Shown here: positions 1-12,339 of the stretch, in pieces
Layout: the number at the start of each line of letters is the position of its first letter
Numbering within the stretch: position 1 is the stretch's first letter
NCBI GenBank assembly: GCA_013397795.1
Contig: VZTJ01004373.1
Span: forward strand, 460,932-524,931
Origin: Orthonyx spaldingii
Taxonomy: Eukaryota; Chordata; Aves; Passeriformes; Orthonychidae
Length of the DNA: 64,000 bases
Direction: 5' to 3'
Notes under the pieces: model-generated
What the model was told of the DNA's origin: nothing
Database searches by the model: none
Seen by the model: the letters and a program-made list of their open reading frames with translations, nothing else
Position numbers and translations under genes: made by a program

Positions 1-217
1 ACACTGCCAAGTCCACTGCTAAACCATGTTCTAATTACAAATATGGAGGTATATGTAATGTCCGCTACTCTCTGTTTGCAATCCTAGATGCATTTTTGAG
101 ATGTAAATGAAAGACTGACTTTTTTGTTAGACATTCCAAGGTTGTCAACATGACTATCAAAGGATTTGTAGATGAGTCCTTAGAAGTAAGATTTGACACT
201 ATCCACTTTCTCAATAT

Positions 218-260
218 AAAAAAAAAAAAAGTGGGGGGAAGCAAAAAAGGGAAAAAAAAG
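218..260 (+). repeat. A-rich / purine tract
   Basis: Thirteen A residues (218-230) are followed by a G run and further A-rich sequence. This is low-complexity sequence. It could be a decayed retroposon tail, but no element body is recognisable upstream. Confidence 0.8.
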
Positions 261-961
261 TATTGCCTTGCTGAGATGTTAAAGAGGGAATTGAACATAA
301 AAACATACAGCAATGTCTGCCTGAGTCTGCAGACAGCCTGGACTGTAGCTAAGAAAGGCACAAGCTGCCTACACCCATCTCAGTATGTCAGTTCTGAAAC
401 CTAATGCTGACACTTTAGAAAGAACTACTCAAATGGCTTTCCTATCTGCAAATTTTTGCAGATGCCTGCAACTCTTTTAATTAGCCCCCAATCCCAGGTC
501 ATTTTCTGCTTCTCTCAAGAAGGCAAAACATTCAACTGTCTTTTCTTCAATAGTCAAACCAATCCGTATCTCTCATGTTACAGACATTTATGTTGCATTC
601 AGAATGAGGCACCATCTCAAAGTATTGGAATGGCACAGAATAAAGACTTTACCATCAATTTCAGTAAAATTTCTTGGAATGATTCTCTTGTTCATGATTC
701 TCCTCGGTTCATCTCTCCTGGTACATAGATCGTGCAGCAGTCCTGCCTGTGTGCCTCCTTTTCCTCAGCAGCAGGGATCATGCCATTGTGCAGTTCATCT
801 TGAACTCAGTACTGCAGCAGTTTGATCAGGACTGAAAGCTGTGATCTCACCAAGGGGAGGCACTACAGACTGAGGACAAGGAGGAAGGAGGTTACTGGAG
901 ATGTTCTGGTGAGCTTTGGAGTGGCTTTTAGCTTTGAAAGGCTAGGACTCATAATAGGTTT

Positions 962-976
962 GGTGTGTGTGTGTGT
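962..976 (+). repeat. (GT)n microsatellite
   Basis: About seven uninterrupted GT dinucleotides, followed by a T-rich stretch. Confidence 0.85.
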
Positions 977-1294
977 TTTGTTTAGTTTTTGTGGTTTTTT
1001 TAACTATTAACAACAGAATTTAAAGCCAGAAGGATTGCGAAAGTTGCTGTGTCTTGCCATGTTCCCAGGTTACTTCTTTTTTTTGTGTTCTGGTAGCACA
1101 AATGAAATAAGATCCACCTGAGTCTGACAAAAACCCTTCATGAGTATGCTTACTGCCCTTAGTCTGATGAGGCACGTCCACCTTCACTCCCACCTTTCTA
1201 AAGTACCACATCCAACCCTATGTGTCACTGGTTCACCATCTCTGCCTCTGTCCCATACAAATCCATCTGAATGGCCATTCCCACCCACACTCGT

Positions 1295-1336
1295 CCATCC
1301 ATCCATCCATCCTAGCCTAGCTGTCTGTCTGTCTGT
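1295..1336 (+). repeat. Compound (CCAT)n-(CTGT)n microsatellite
   Basis: About four and a half CCAT units at 1295-1312 lie 8 bases from four perfect CTGT units at 1321-1336. A compound tetranucleotide tract of this kind is likely polymorphic. Confidence 0.85.
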
Positions 1337-1729
1337 GAGAATTGACCTTCCAGAGGGTTTAATGGACACAGCTAAGATAGCTGCAAAATCCTTGAGTCAT
1401 GTGGATCTCACTAGCTCTGAGAGGGTGCTCCTCTCCCAGGCAGCAGTTGGGGGGACATTTATGTTGACCCACAGTCCTACTCATCCCCTATATGAAGGGG
1501 ACACCCCTGCAATGATGAGAGAGGGGCCAGCAGACAGCACCCCACAGCAGGGCTAGGAGTACACAGCAAGGTAAACCTCTGTGCCAAGGGTTTTCTCCCT
1601 TTGTGCTTGCTCACGGGGAACCTATCTGGCAAAGTCCACTGCCCTCCCTCTTGTCACCCTTCCTTTCCCCACCACCAGCCCCCAGCCCGACAGAGAGACC
1701 AGGCTGGATGGAGAGCCTTTCTCTCCAGC

Positions 1730-1985
1730 GTGCCGCACTATGACAGATGATTGACTCGAAACAATATCTAAGGCGATCAGGATAAAGTACCGACCATTTC
1801 AAGGCTCAGCAGAATTCAAATTCTAATTAGACTTCTCACCACATTCCAAATAAAAATTGTTCCCCTGATATCCTTTTTGCCTATCAGGTGTCTCTCCCTG
1901 ATCGCTGGAACAAAACGCATAAAGAAAGTGATTAAAGCCATAACAAAGGCATAAAATTGAAATTATCGCTGGTATCACATCTGGG
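1730..1985. promoter_or_regulatory. Candidate conserved non-coding enhancer
   Basis: This AT-rich, repeat-free block contains several CpGs although it is outside any CpG island, and it differs sharply from the C-rich flanks. It carries TGACAG (1741-1746, MEIS/PREP type) next to TGATTGAC (1748-1755, PBX/HOX type), and TAATTA at 1824-1829. Such composition is typical of deeply conserved developmental enhancers. Conservation is inferred, not measured. Confidence 0.45.
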
Positions 1986-2039
1986 AGCAGAGTGTGTCAC
2001 CACACTGCCCCCCTCCCATTGGAGCGCTCCCTCCCCAAA

Positions 2040-2800
2040 TAGACACACACACATCCCCCCATAGTTCTTGCCTCAAACGTGAGTGATGGGCTGGGGGACC
2101 GGGGGCGGAGGAGATGAGAGAAGGTCTTGTTCCAGGTTGGAAGTCATCCATTCCCATGGTATGGAATAGCATCTCAGCCCACACCCCCCAGACCCACTGC
2201 CTCCAGCCTGAGGCTGTGCTGGAGTTGCAGTGGGTTTAAATTGCTTCAGTCTCTGGTGCTCCTTTACATCAGCTGAGTATGTAGCCCATATCATCTGCAA
2301 ATGCAACACATGCAGGCGCCTGAAGCGTACACACCCAGGGAGAGGAAAACACATAAGCACAGAGGCCTGCTCACTGCCAGGCACTCTCTAATGAAGGCAC
2401 AGACAAACCCTTCTCTGGGGCATACAACCCCTGCACACACGTACACACACATGTACACACTCACACTCAGAGCCAAGCCCCCAGTGCACCACACACATAC
2501 CAAAAAATTTCTTGTGTCCACTGATGCCTGTGATACAGCCAGAAACCCCACAACATGCCCCCAGCACAAACACACAGAGTGTGAGACTGTTACCTCTTCA
2601 CTACACACACAGACAGAGGGTTATAAACCAACATACCATCAGAGCCCTCATGTGCTCCCCCAAGCATACATCAAATCTACATATAGACTCTAATCTTGGG
2701 CACAGCAATCCATACAAACTGAATACTGCACACCCTAATTCCTACTCCATGTGCCCCCCAAGTAACTGCAGTCCCAGAACACGCGTACGGACAGGCTACA
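2040..2800. repeat. CA-rich low-complexity region
   Basis: Short (AC)n runs at 2042-2053 and repeated CACAC/ACATAC words between about 2340 and 2700 give a diffuse CA-rich stretch. The open frames here (about 100-130 codons on both strands) follow from this composition: translated products are rich in His-Thr on one strand and Cys-Val on the other. They are not taken as genes. Confidence 0.7.
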
Positions 2801-3510
2801 TGTAACCCTTATGCAGCTTATTGCTATTTTATTTTTTTATCAATGTCATCCATTTGCAACATATTTATATATCTATAATGGCAATTCATGCACAGGTGTG
2901 TGTATATATCCATTTAAAAAAAAGATGCATCAATATTTCACATCCCCCTTTTAATGTCTCATGGTCCCCAAAACATGGAGCTCACACGCACACACAATCT
3001 CGCAGGCATGTGCACCTCCAGGCAAACTCACTCCCAGTGCAGAGGTCACTCTGCCAGCACAACCCTCAGCAGCCCAGGTGTGAGCTCATTCGGACAGAGT
3101 AAAAACACATGTGCCCTGTTAGGCAGGGAGGGGACAGCCTTGCCCCTCTCCCTCCTTTAGCAGGGATGCAGTGCTGTAAGCTCAAATAACCCCTCTCCTG
3201 ATTTACATGAGCAGGGGGAAGCAGGATGTCCCTTGGTCAGGCACCCAGGGCTGCTGGGGGGACATTTATGGCAGCAGGTGCCGGGCTGCAGTGGTGGACA
3301 TCTAGTGTCAGAGCTGCCCTTTCCTCCTCCTGGCTCTTTGCCCTGCCTCGGCTCAGCTCAGGATGCCCTCAGGAATGGCCCATTTCATTTTTCAGCTGCA
3401 TGAGGGGCCACTCCAGAAGAGAGTTAAAAAGAGAGAGAGTGAGGGAGAAAAAGAAAGGGACTAAAGCGATATAAAATTAAAAGGTAAAAAGCAGGAACGC
3501 AAATGGGAGA
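2801..3510. other. Non-coding sequence, nothing distinctive
   Basis: An AT-rich segment (2820-2950) is followed by mixed sequence with a short CA tract near 2985. No exon or recognisable repeat was seen. Confidence 0.6.
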
Positions 3511-3514
3511 GAGC

Positions 3515-3765
3515 TCTTTCAGCTTTCACATTATTAATGACTCTTCAAAAAATCGGCGAGTTTTCCAATCTTCTCCGAGAAGCGCTTGAAGGAGCTCACA
3601 GATGAAACTGACCTTCAAAATGTTCTTTGGTCTTTAGTTAAGAAATTCGCTCGCCATTATGGCATCATTAGGGAAACAAGGATAAAATTACTCCATGGTT
3701 AATGACCTATAGTATCTCCCCACCAAAATTTGTTTCAGATCTAATAAAACTGTGCTTAACACACT
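3515..3765. promoter_or_regulatory. Candidate conserved non-coding enhancer
   Basis: A dense, low-redundancy AT-rich block with isolated CpGs (for example ATCGGCGAG near 3552 and CTCGCCATT near 3650) and ATTA/TAAT words. It begins just after a purine-rich stretch and ends before the pyrimidine microsatellite. No open frame longer than about 60 codons covers it. The regulatory role is inferred from composition only. Confidence 0.45.
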
Positions 3766-3905
3766 CGGATGAGTTATGAGGACTGTTCTGCAGGGTATTA
3801 AAATGTGGAAAATAGATTTTCCGAAGCTGGGGGGACTGGACTTTTCGAATCAGATAGCAGAATGGAATTTTCTGGGCAATAAATTCTTCCATGTCTCAAT
3901 TTCAT

Positions 3906-3949
3906 CTCGCTCTCACTCTCCCTCTCCCTCTCCCTCTCTCTCTCTCTCA
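3906..3949 (+). repeat. (CT)n / (CCCTCT)n pyrimidine microsatellite
   Basis: A nearly pure pyrimidine tract that grades from CTC/CCCTCT hexamers into perfect (TC)n between 3931 and 3949. Confidence 0.9.
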
Positions 3950-4129
3950 TGCTCTCTCCCTGAAATGCTAAAGCAACATGGAAATCTTTAAAGTGCAGAA
4001 GCTTATATAAACTTTACCCCCGAAACCCCAAAATAGGGCCCCCATCCTTTAATGCTTTATTTTTTTCTTGCATCTGAGAAGAAGGCATAAGCTCCTGTCA
4101 GGAGAGGTTTGGTACCATTCACAGAGCTG

Positions 4130-4640
4130 GTTCACATGTGAGGTGTTTTGGTGTTGCAGCATTGCAGTTTGGACTTTGCATGAGCCCAGCAGGCTGCCAG
4201 CATCCCTGCACGGGTGCTGGTGTGCCAGAAGGGAACAGGAGCGGGACGGAGGCTGTGCAGAGCTGCCCAGGGATGCATGGGGGATCCCTCCCTGCTGCCC
4301 CACATGCCAACCTGAGGCATTGGTGGGAGCACGCAGGGACCACTGCTGGGTGCTCCATTCCTGAGGCACCCATAGCTCGTGTCTCACTGAGAAGACACCC
4401 AGGCCCCCATGGAGAGCACATCTGGGACGCTGGCACACGTGTGGTGGCCCCAAGGTGCCGTGCACGTGTGCACTCCTACAGCAGCAAATGCATCCTTGCT
4501 GGAGCCACAAGCCCTGCTGCCATCGCTGCCTGCGGGCAGGGCACCGGAGCCCATGGACAGGCAGCTCGGGGCAGAGCGGGGGCCCGTCTCATCTGTCGTT
4601 GCCTGAAGCAGGAGCCAGGGACTCCAATGGTGCTTTTAGG
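4130..4640. other. GC-rich non-coding stretch with spurious open frames
   Basis: Several overlapping frames are open on both strands at once, up to 168 codons on the plus strand (4138-4644). The products show no domain, signal peptide or repeat structure that I recognise. The lack of stops is explained by GC-rich composition. CpG is present but not dense enough for a clear island. Confidence 0.55.
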
Positions 4641-4679
4641 TTAGTGAGGGCTAGTTACTGCCGCTGAGAGAGGTGGCTT

Positions 4680-4885
4680 GCGAGGTAATGGCATTTTGCT
4701 CTCTTTAAACTTTAATCTTTCCTATTAATTCCCTGCAACTGGAGAATGTATGAGAGTTAATGTTCCATGAACGTGTTTCTCAGCCGACAGTCTCTTCGAG
4801 CTAATTACCTTCAGGTGCTAAATGGAGGGAAATTGCAATCCATTTGGATGTGAAAAAATTTCGCCTTTCCAATCCCCTGTGCAAC
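4680..4885. promoter_or_regulatory. Candidate conserved non-coding enhancer
   Basis: An AT-rich, repeat-free block follows the GC-rich stretch, with TAATTA at 4802-4807 and several ATTAAT/TTAATG words plus isolated CpGs. It resembles the other candidate enhancers of the window. Its function is inferred. Confidence 0.4.
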
Positions 4886-4924
4886 ATTCTTTTTCCTGAG
4901 TGTTGCAGAAAGAATGCACTTGGC

Positions 4925-5010
4925 TTCTTTCTTTTTTTTAATGTTTTCCTCCCCTCCCTACCCTCACCCTCCTCTCTCCTTCCCCCAAACCCCCATCCTC
5001 ACCAAGAACC
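4925..5010 (+). repeat. Pyrimidine-rich low-complexity tract
   Basis: A run dominated by T and C with several CCCTCC/CTCCC words. It is low-complexity sequence with no unit long enough to call a tandem repeat. Confidence 0.6.
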
Positions 5011-6596
5011 TGTCTTCCCTCAAAGACCTTGGGTTCTCCAGGAGACTTCATGGCATGCTCAGCAGAGGGGAGCATTGTCCTCATCACAGTCAAATGGGAT
5101 AGCACACCAGTCCGGAAGAGGGGGAAAAGTAGGCATAGGCATGAAATCCAAACATGTGGTGAAAACATGGAGGCCAAAGTGAGAGAGACAGCAAGAGACT
5201 TCCTTTGGAGGTCTGAAGTTAAAGTGTATTTACACGCTTAATAACACGCTTATTACAGCCATTTCCCAGTTGTTGAGTTTTGAATACAGAGATAATAGAA
5301 TTTTACAAGGTACATAAAGCCATTATGCTTTTGGATCCAGGACTGGGGAGGGAGTTCGGTAGAACTCATGGAGAAGAGAAAAGGGAAGGAAGTCAAATCC
5401 AAATGTGTTCAAACTGGGTCTGAAAGTCAGTGTCTTCATATAGGTTGACAGAGCCAGTCAGGATACATGTGAACAGGCATAACTGGAGGCTTTGGATGAA
5501 CATCTGTCTGGAAACCTCATTCTCTCATGCCTTACAGATGACTACTGGAGATGTTGGACATCTCAAATGGAAGCCCCTGGTGATAAGAGGTTCCCTGTTA
5601 CCCATTTAGCTACCCAAGAGCCAAGACAAGTGGTGCCAGACAGATTCACCAGACAAAAAACCCCAGCGAGAATAGCTACACTAAATTCAGAGGATCCTGG
5701 GCCACGACTACGACCAGTAGGTTTTGATCTACTCCGTCTTTGGTGTTTATTATAGACTTACTGCAGCATTATCTAAAAAGCTTCATGCAACCTTGCCTCA
5801 GAGTCAACCACAGCAATTACCAGGAGCAGAAGTCTTTTCCACAATAATGTAAATATGCTCCAACTGGGAATGGTGTCACTCGAGAAAAATCCTTGGAGCT
5901 TTGCTGAACCAGCAAGATGTTCTTGCAAGATCATTCAAATGCTCCAATTTTATGGCTTTCCTCATAGTCCAGATGCCACTGAGAGATAAAGCTAAACCTG
6001 TACTTTGTCAGTAGACTGAAATTGAAAACATTTATCAATCTCTGTAGACTAAAACACTCGCTGAATTCTCCTAGCATCATTTCAGCCATTAGCGACTGAA
6101 GGTGCAGATGGTTTGCTATTCATCCCACTGGTTCTCTGCAGAGACACATTCACTTGGACGTGGGTGTTGGACAGCTTTTCTACAGATTCCATCCAAGAAA
6201 AGCAGTTCAGAGATGTTCTATCTTTGGACTCTCACTCAGTCTGAATTACCCACATTGACCAACTGCCCTAGGTAGTGTTTCAAACCACCTTTAAAAATAA
6301 TAAGGCAATAACAGGTCCAAAGCTTGCAAAGCGTGACAACATTCCTGCACACTGGGAGAACTTCTTTGGAGCTCGACTCATCATGATAAGGATCACCAAG
6401 ATGAGGTATGAGGTAGCATACTAGGAGGGGAACTTACGTCACTGAAAAGATTTTCAAGAGTATCCTGGCCACAGTCCATGTCTGTATCCCCTCTGAAGTG
6501 TTTGTCTGAGCCCTCTTACTGCAGAATATGAGCATCTCTTAGTCTCTGAAGGATTAACCCCCTGTGGTTTCCACTGAGAGTGTCTACTACATATGA
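5011..6596. other. Non-coding sequence, nothing distinctive
   Basis: Open frames are few and short, and absent above 60 codons after 5755. No repeat, exon or regulatory block stands out. Confidence 0.6.
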
Positions 6597-6700
6597 AAGA
6601 CTGAGTGAATTACCCAGGGCCACCTGAAAGATGATGGCAGAACAGAGTTGTACCAGAAGTTTTCTGAACTTCTAAAGCATCCTTCCTGCCTGTCAGCCCA
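6597..6700 (-). mobile_element. MIR-like SINE relic
   Basis: The plus strand reads as the reverse complement of the MIR core: GTGAATTACCCAGGGCCAC, then a GATGGCAGAACAGAG-like segment. MIR is an ancient tRNA-derived SINE shared by amniotes. The copy is diverged and truncated, with no internal promoter boxes visible. It was assigned from memory of the consensus, not by a search. Confidence 0.55.
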
Positions 6701-8983
6701 GTCACACAAGGGTAGATTTCTGTCACCTTCATGTTCAGCCACTCCCCCACATACCTATCACACACTTACCCATCTGCCAGCCCCACATACCTGTGCTCTA
6801 ATCAAGTCTGCTTCCCACATTTGAACATCCAGGCCTTTGAACATCCAGCCCTTGGCCTGTCTACATGGCTACAACCATTCTGCATTTACTGAGATTTGCA
6901 GAGGAAACCAAATAGGTTTATTTAAATTGGGATCTTTCATAAAAGTGGAGCTTTCTCCTGTGAATCACTAATCACTCAAAACTTTATTATCTTGGTTTCA
7001 TATTTGTTTTTTAACCCTACGAGGAAGAAGGTGAGTGAGGATGGCAGTGGGACTTTACAGAGAGGCAATAATTTCAACAGCACTGTCACAAGATAGTAAG
7101 GTTTTTGTCATATTTTTCATGGCCATGTCTAGGGTTTGGTAGTCAATATGGCTGATAGGACTTCACTGGCTACAACCAATGGTGTATACTTGATGCTTCA
7201 GCCTCAGCCAGAATTAAATCATTGGCTGAATGGGAGGGTTTAAGCCAGCAGCCAGTCCGATCTGTTGCTTTATGCATGCACAGCAGCACACATTGTCATG
7301 AGCTCCACAAAATATTTTTTTTTAAATACTGTGCTTGGGATGCAGGTGGAAATGGGCTACACAGGTTTCTCTCTTCCACCTTGACTATCTTTTCACACAA
7401 AACCTCAATTTTCTACTCCTGACTCCCTCATTTCACATTTACTACGTTCTTGCCCTCTTTTCCCCTCTTGCTCTCGAACTATGCTTTTCTCTACCTGTCC
7501 TCCTTTTCTTGTTCTCCTCCTCAATTATTTTAATATATATATTTTAAAAACCTGGAATTAGAATATTGAAAAACTATTTAATTCCCAAAGTGGGGCTGAT
7601 GAGAGGGCAGTAGAATTTTCCCCTGACTCACACTTGGTGCTGACTGTGTTGCAGAAAATGCTGTCTTTTTTCAATTGGTTGCTTGCTTTTCAACTTTTTT
7701 CTTTTAGTTATGCTGCAATTAGACTGAAATTGAGGGAGTTTGAAAAATCAGAACAATAGCAAATCTTTTTTTCCTTCCTTCTGTCATCCCTATGTTCTCT
7801 GAAGCTAGAAAAGCAACTTCAAATTATAAAGAAGGGAAGAACAAAATTAAACTTCAGACTGCACACACTTGTTGGTAAAAAGAACAAAATGGGGAAAAGA
7901 AGAAGGACAATTAGCATGTTTTGGATGCAAAAACTTGTGTGTGTATGTATATCAGTACAGAAAATGTGTACATGGATAACAGAAAGACTGCAGCTAGGAA
8001 TCACTGTACATTACTAGTGATGGTTTAAATACGATCTTTTAACTTCTTTAATCTGCTTAAAAACCCCTGTGGCTAAATCAGTATAAACCCTTCAGACTGT
8101 AAGCACAGCTATACTGGTATCTGTGTACCTAATACCTGTGTAGCTTAATTTCATGCCTACAAGAGAATAAAGTGAAATTGTTTAAAAGCCTATTTGTATC
8201 AGTGTAAATGCTAGAGGGAAATGTACTGTGCTTATCCTGCTGCTACAGTTAAAATTTCTTATACAGAGAAAGCCAAAATGGGACTCCTGCCCATCCTCCA
8301 CTTTTCTCCCTTTCTTCCTATATCCCTTCAGCCCCATTTGTGTCAGCCTTTCCTTCTCTCTAGAAATTTCTGGCAAACACGTTTGTGAGGCATCTTAGAA
8401 CCCATGCTCAAATATCTCACTGAGGGACAATTCCATCTCCCTGCAGAGCGCTATGAGGATGGATGAGTCCTGAGCCCAACCCCTCTGCAATGGCAAGCAG
8501 TGGCAAGGGGAGAATGGTGCACATCTCTGAGCAGCCATAGGACTCACATTCCTTCCAGCTCAGCTTTTCCTGTTTGGTTGCTTTAAGATCAGGAATAAGC
8601 CCAAATTTTGTTGGGGAGGAGGGAAAACAAGAAGAAGACATTAAATTTTAGCAAAGAGAAGAAGAGGTGTTTGTGAGAAATTTACTGTGTGGGAAAGAAG
8701 AACCAGGGAGGCTGAAATGGCCTGAAATGGAGGAAAATAGAGACTACTTGGGGGAATGTGTAATTCTCCATTTAAGTGCTGGACTGCTGGCTCATTCAGT
8801 CCCCACACTTGTCCCTCCTGGCTATTTAATTTACAAGCTTTTGTGTGGAGAGACTACCTGTACTGCTCTAACAGAAATCCTGGTAGGTTTTCACTTGGCT
8901 CCTTACAGCTTTCTGGGGCATGAAAAGGAAGCTGCACTTTAACAACATAGGTCAAAGAAATAGCAGCTGGACTCGAGGAAAGA
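6701..8983. other. Non-coding, AT-rich sequence, nothing distinctive
   Basis: A short (TA)n-like run sits near 7530-7543 and T-rich patches near 7680-7780. No exon is supported. Between about 8075 and 8215 the sequence faintly recalls an old palindromic repeat with a (CAGTATAA)-like word, too decayed to annotate. Confidence 0.55.
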
Positions 8984-9040
8984 GAGATTAAAGGCTCTGC
9001 CAAAGTCATCCTGTTAGACATTGGTACAGTTGAGGCATCC
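8984..9040 (-). mobile_element. Possible MIR-like relic
   Basis: GAGATTAAAGGCTCTGCCAAAGTCAT followed by an AGTTGAGGC word recalls the reverse-complemented MIR core (a 'gagattaagtgacttgcccaaggtca'-type segment). It is short and diverged, so a chance match is possible. Confidence 0.35.
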
Positions 9041-9304
9041 TATCTGTCATGTCCTATATCCTGTATGTGAAGTAAGAGAGTCATGGAGAGACAAAAACAA
9101 CCTGCTAGAATAACAGAAGTAAATAAACCTATTTCTATGCAGAAGACTCTGAAACCTCTAATGATTTACACTGAATGTGAAAGGTGTCTAACTCTTTGGC
9201 TATCTCCTCTTTCTCTAAATATAAATCCACCCAAGACATACCCTAGGTCTGGGCTTACGGACAGCCAACTAAAACCAGAACAAAAGCTTTCAGGCTAAAT
9301 TCAT

Positions 9305-9375
9305 CACTGGAGCAACTCCACTGACTTCAGGGTTGTTAAATTGCAGAGGGATTGGGCCTGATGCTTTTAATTGTA
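9305..9375. repeat. Possible old palindromic amniote repeat
   Basis: The stretch contains CAACTCCACTGACTTCAG and, 28 bases on, GGGCCTGATGC. These words recur in an old palindromic repeat family common in reptiles and birds ('actccattgacttca ... ggcctgat'). This is one degraded copy, identified from memory. Confidence 0.35.
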
Positions 9376-9984
9376 GACACAAAGCCAACTGCAGCCTGAT
9401 GAGCAGAAAATAAGATGTCACCAGAACCATGCAGTCCTCTATTCCGCAGAAAGCAAAACATGCAGGACCAAGAGCCTTAGCTGTACTGAGCCCAAGGCCA
9501 TATTGTTTGGAGGACTGGGAATCTGGAATAGCCCAGGCATCTGTGGTTTTTTTGCACCAGCATCAGGTATAAAGCACTGCGACATTCAGGAGCAGTTCAC
9601 CAGCAGGTGATTTGCTCATTAATTTCATCTATAAATCATGTTCCTGCTTTTAAAATGGCAAGGACAATAAAACACACAGTAAAAGGTATGAAAGACATAC
9701 CAATCCATACGGTGAGGGGAAAATGTTTGCAAAGACAACATTCTAGGTATAAAATAATTTCCAAAACTATATAGAGGACATGTAACAGTCTCCTAGGGAG
9801 AGCAGTCAAGAAGGGATGATCAGTATAGCCATGCAAACTTCATGACCTCAGGGACTCTAGAAGAGGTTGGCAAAAGTATTAAAGGACCACTTAAATCTCG
9901 CCACTGAACTATAGTCACTTCTGGGGAAAAATTCAGCATCTTACTTACTAGTGGCACTCAGCAATTAAAATTCCTCATTAAGTA

Positions 9985-10045
9985 CCCTGCACTTAAGCAT
10001 GTGCTGAACCCCTAGCATATGCTTAAATCCTTATCTGTTCAGGAA
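9985..10045. repeat. Palindromic old interspersed repeat
   Basis: An inverted repeat is visible: the arm at 9993-10003 (TTAAGCATGTG) pairs with 10016-10026 (CATATGCTTAA) with one mismatch over 11 positions, leaving a 12-base loop. Related TTAAGCACA sequence appears near 28790 and 46435. It is probably a decayed non-autonomous element. Confidence 0.45.
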
Positions 10046-12265
10046 TGGTAAAGTCCATGATTAATGAAATAAAAATATAATTTACAATTGTTCAGTCCTT
10101 CTTTCAAAGACTGGAGTTAAACACGCAGCTCTCATACTAGTGTCTTTCAATATTTAAATGCAATAGAAACCAAAAACATTATCACTGAAGAAGTTTCAAC
10201 AGTGATAAGAATAGATGTATTTGTTGTCTCTATGTTAGGATTTACAAAAGCTTTATGGTCATGAAAAATGGAGCTAAGCCTGATGAACAAAATTCTTATT
10301 ATAATTTACAGGAACACACACACATAAACATGTATCTATCTGTGTATCTGTAATACACAGTGCCTGGTATATAAAAATTTTATTGCCAAATTGAATACCA
10401 AATAATAAGTTAAGCTGACAGAAATATCAAGATCAGCATTAGATGGCACCCAAAGGAAGGCAGAATTTCCAGTAGGAAATTGCTCGCTACCCCATTGTGA
10501 CTTGGGCGGAATTTGTATAATATATGGCAATTGCTGGGACATTTTGAAAGTGTGGCTACAGGTATCCTCGGGAGATCTGGGTCCTGATAAGGGATGTGGC
10601 CTTTCTATTTTCAGGGCATATATCCAAGTTGAACTCAGTTGCAAGCGCTGAGCCCTGGGACATTTCTTTCGCTTTCTAAGAACTCAGCAGAGGAGAAAAT
10701 AGATTTCTTGGTGGCTGGGGAGAGACAAGAGGGACTGACAGGGTGTTCTAGGCACACTGCTGTAGTGCTGCATTGTAGTGTGAGATCAGGACCAGAGAAA
10801 AGGAACATACGGCAAGAACCAGCTGTGATGAGGAGGAAGGCTGCAGAAGGCCTCCTCTGTGCAGGTCCAGGGTGGCTTTGCTTGGCAAAGCACCCTTCAG
10901 TCCTGAGGCCAGGGCTGCCCTCCCCAGGGTGCATCAGCCCACATGGACACAGCGCAGCGGCTGCCCTCAGACTGCAGGACAAGAGGAATTACAGGGACTC
11001 CGCTGAGACCTGGATGTCTGGGGACACAAGGGGTTGGAAGCTATATTAAGAGGCAGTTTGGAGAACATCTCCACAGCATTTGAATGGTTTGGCTGACACA
11101 GCGGAGCCGTATGGTGCAGTACTGGTCTCACAGTTCACGGGAGATGCCAGTTGACTGGGTGCTCACTTCCCCTGGCTTGTCACTCGTCTTTAGGTCTTTC
11201 GGAGTGTGTCTCCTGTCAGAGGCACCCCTCTCCCTCAGCAGCCATGCAGCCTGGGGCAGCCCTTGGCAGTCCCTGCCAGTGGTGCTTCCTTGCCAGCTGG
11301 CAGGAGCAGCTGATGGGCAGAGGCAGCCGGAGATGCAATCGGAGACAGGTGACACCACCACAGACACAAGAGACGCCTTTCCCGGTGTCCCCTGTGACCA
11401 GGAGGGGTGGGAAACTGCTGGTTGGTTGGAGCTGCCCAGCAGCCAGAGGAAACCCTGCAGATAGCAGTGTGCAAAAGACTGCAGGCATAAGCTCCATTTG
11501 ATAGACGTAAGAACCAGAATAAAACTGATTATGGTCAAATTATTGATTGGCCTCACCTGAAAAGATGCTCCTGGAACCTCTACTTGTGTAGAGAAGGCAG
11601 TGCTTTAGACTGTGTCCAAACCCGGGTTAATCTGGGCCTTCCATAGACAGAAATGTTCCATCATAAACTTTGTCTTGAAATGGAGTCGTGTCAGCCATGT
11701 TAGTTTGCATGGGTCCCACAAGCTCAGAGTGTAACCTGATGGTTTTGCTCAAGGGTCTTCATTGCCACTGCCCATTCTGCTGCGTTTCCTACTGACCCCT
11801 GCAGAGGTACCAATGCAGTGCACCTGTGCCTCCAAAGGGAAATATACACCTCTATGAAAAGGAACCCAGATATGAAGCTTCTTCTATGTCAAAAGGGGAG
11901 GATCAAGTCCGATGAGCCTCATGTTAGTGTGTCCTGGACAAGATGCTGCAATCAGCCATGGAACTTGTACTGCCTCTCCATGTAAGTTTGGGTGCCTCCT
12001 ACATTGGGCTGAAAGCACTCACAGGGAAGGAACAGCACTTTATTCAAGGCCACGAGGATAGATCCTATGAGTGGGGGGTGGTGATTTGCACCATGTGCAA
12101 TACAAGGCCCAGGTGCTCTATGCCTTGAACATAAGCTGTTAAAAATGGGCTTTTCTTTCACCTCAGAGGACAGGAATTTAAAAAATTGTAGAAAACATCT
12201 CCCTGTGCTTGTGCTGCCACCTCTGCTTGCAACAGTCAGTTCGGGCTGTGAAGACACAGTGCCGA
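10046..12265. other. Non-coding sequence, nothing distinctive
   Basis: A short CA run lies at 10315-10323. Between 10635 and 11560 the base composition is more GC-rich and frames of up to 142 codons open on both strands, overlapping each other. None shows a recognisable domain. No exon is supported. Confidence 0.55.
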
Positions 12266-12268
12266 GGT

Positions 12269-12291
12269 GAGTGTGTGTGTGTGCGTGTATG
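12269..12291 (+). repeat. (GT)n microsatellite, imperfect
   Basis: About eleven GT units with two substitutions. Confidence 0.85.
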
Positions 12292-12339
12292 TGCACGCCT
12301 CTTGGTGCGATTCCTCCTTCCTTGCCAAAACATCTCCTG

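Larger units (their letters stand above)
1..1725. other. Non-coding sequence with short simple repeats
   Basis: No exon or recognisable protein is visible. The short open frames on both strands have no family motif and overlap each other. Three simple-sequence tracts inside are listed separately. Nothing else structured was seen. Confidence 0.6.

Noticed and set aside
2291..2693. Frames of 105 and 130 codons on opposite strands
   Set aside because: Products are the direct translation of CA/GT-rich low-complexity sequence.
4138..4644. 168-codon plus-strand open frame
   Set aside because: GC-rich DNA, several frames open on both strands, no domain or signal; no splice or start context.
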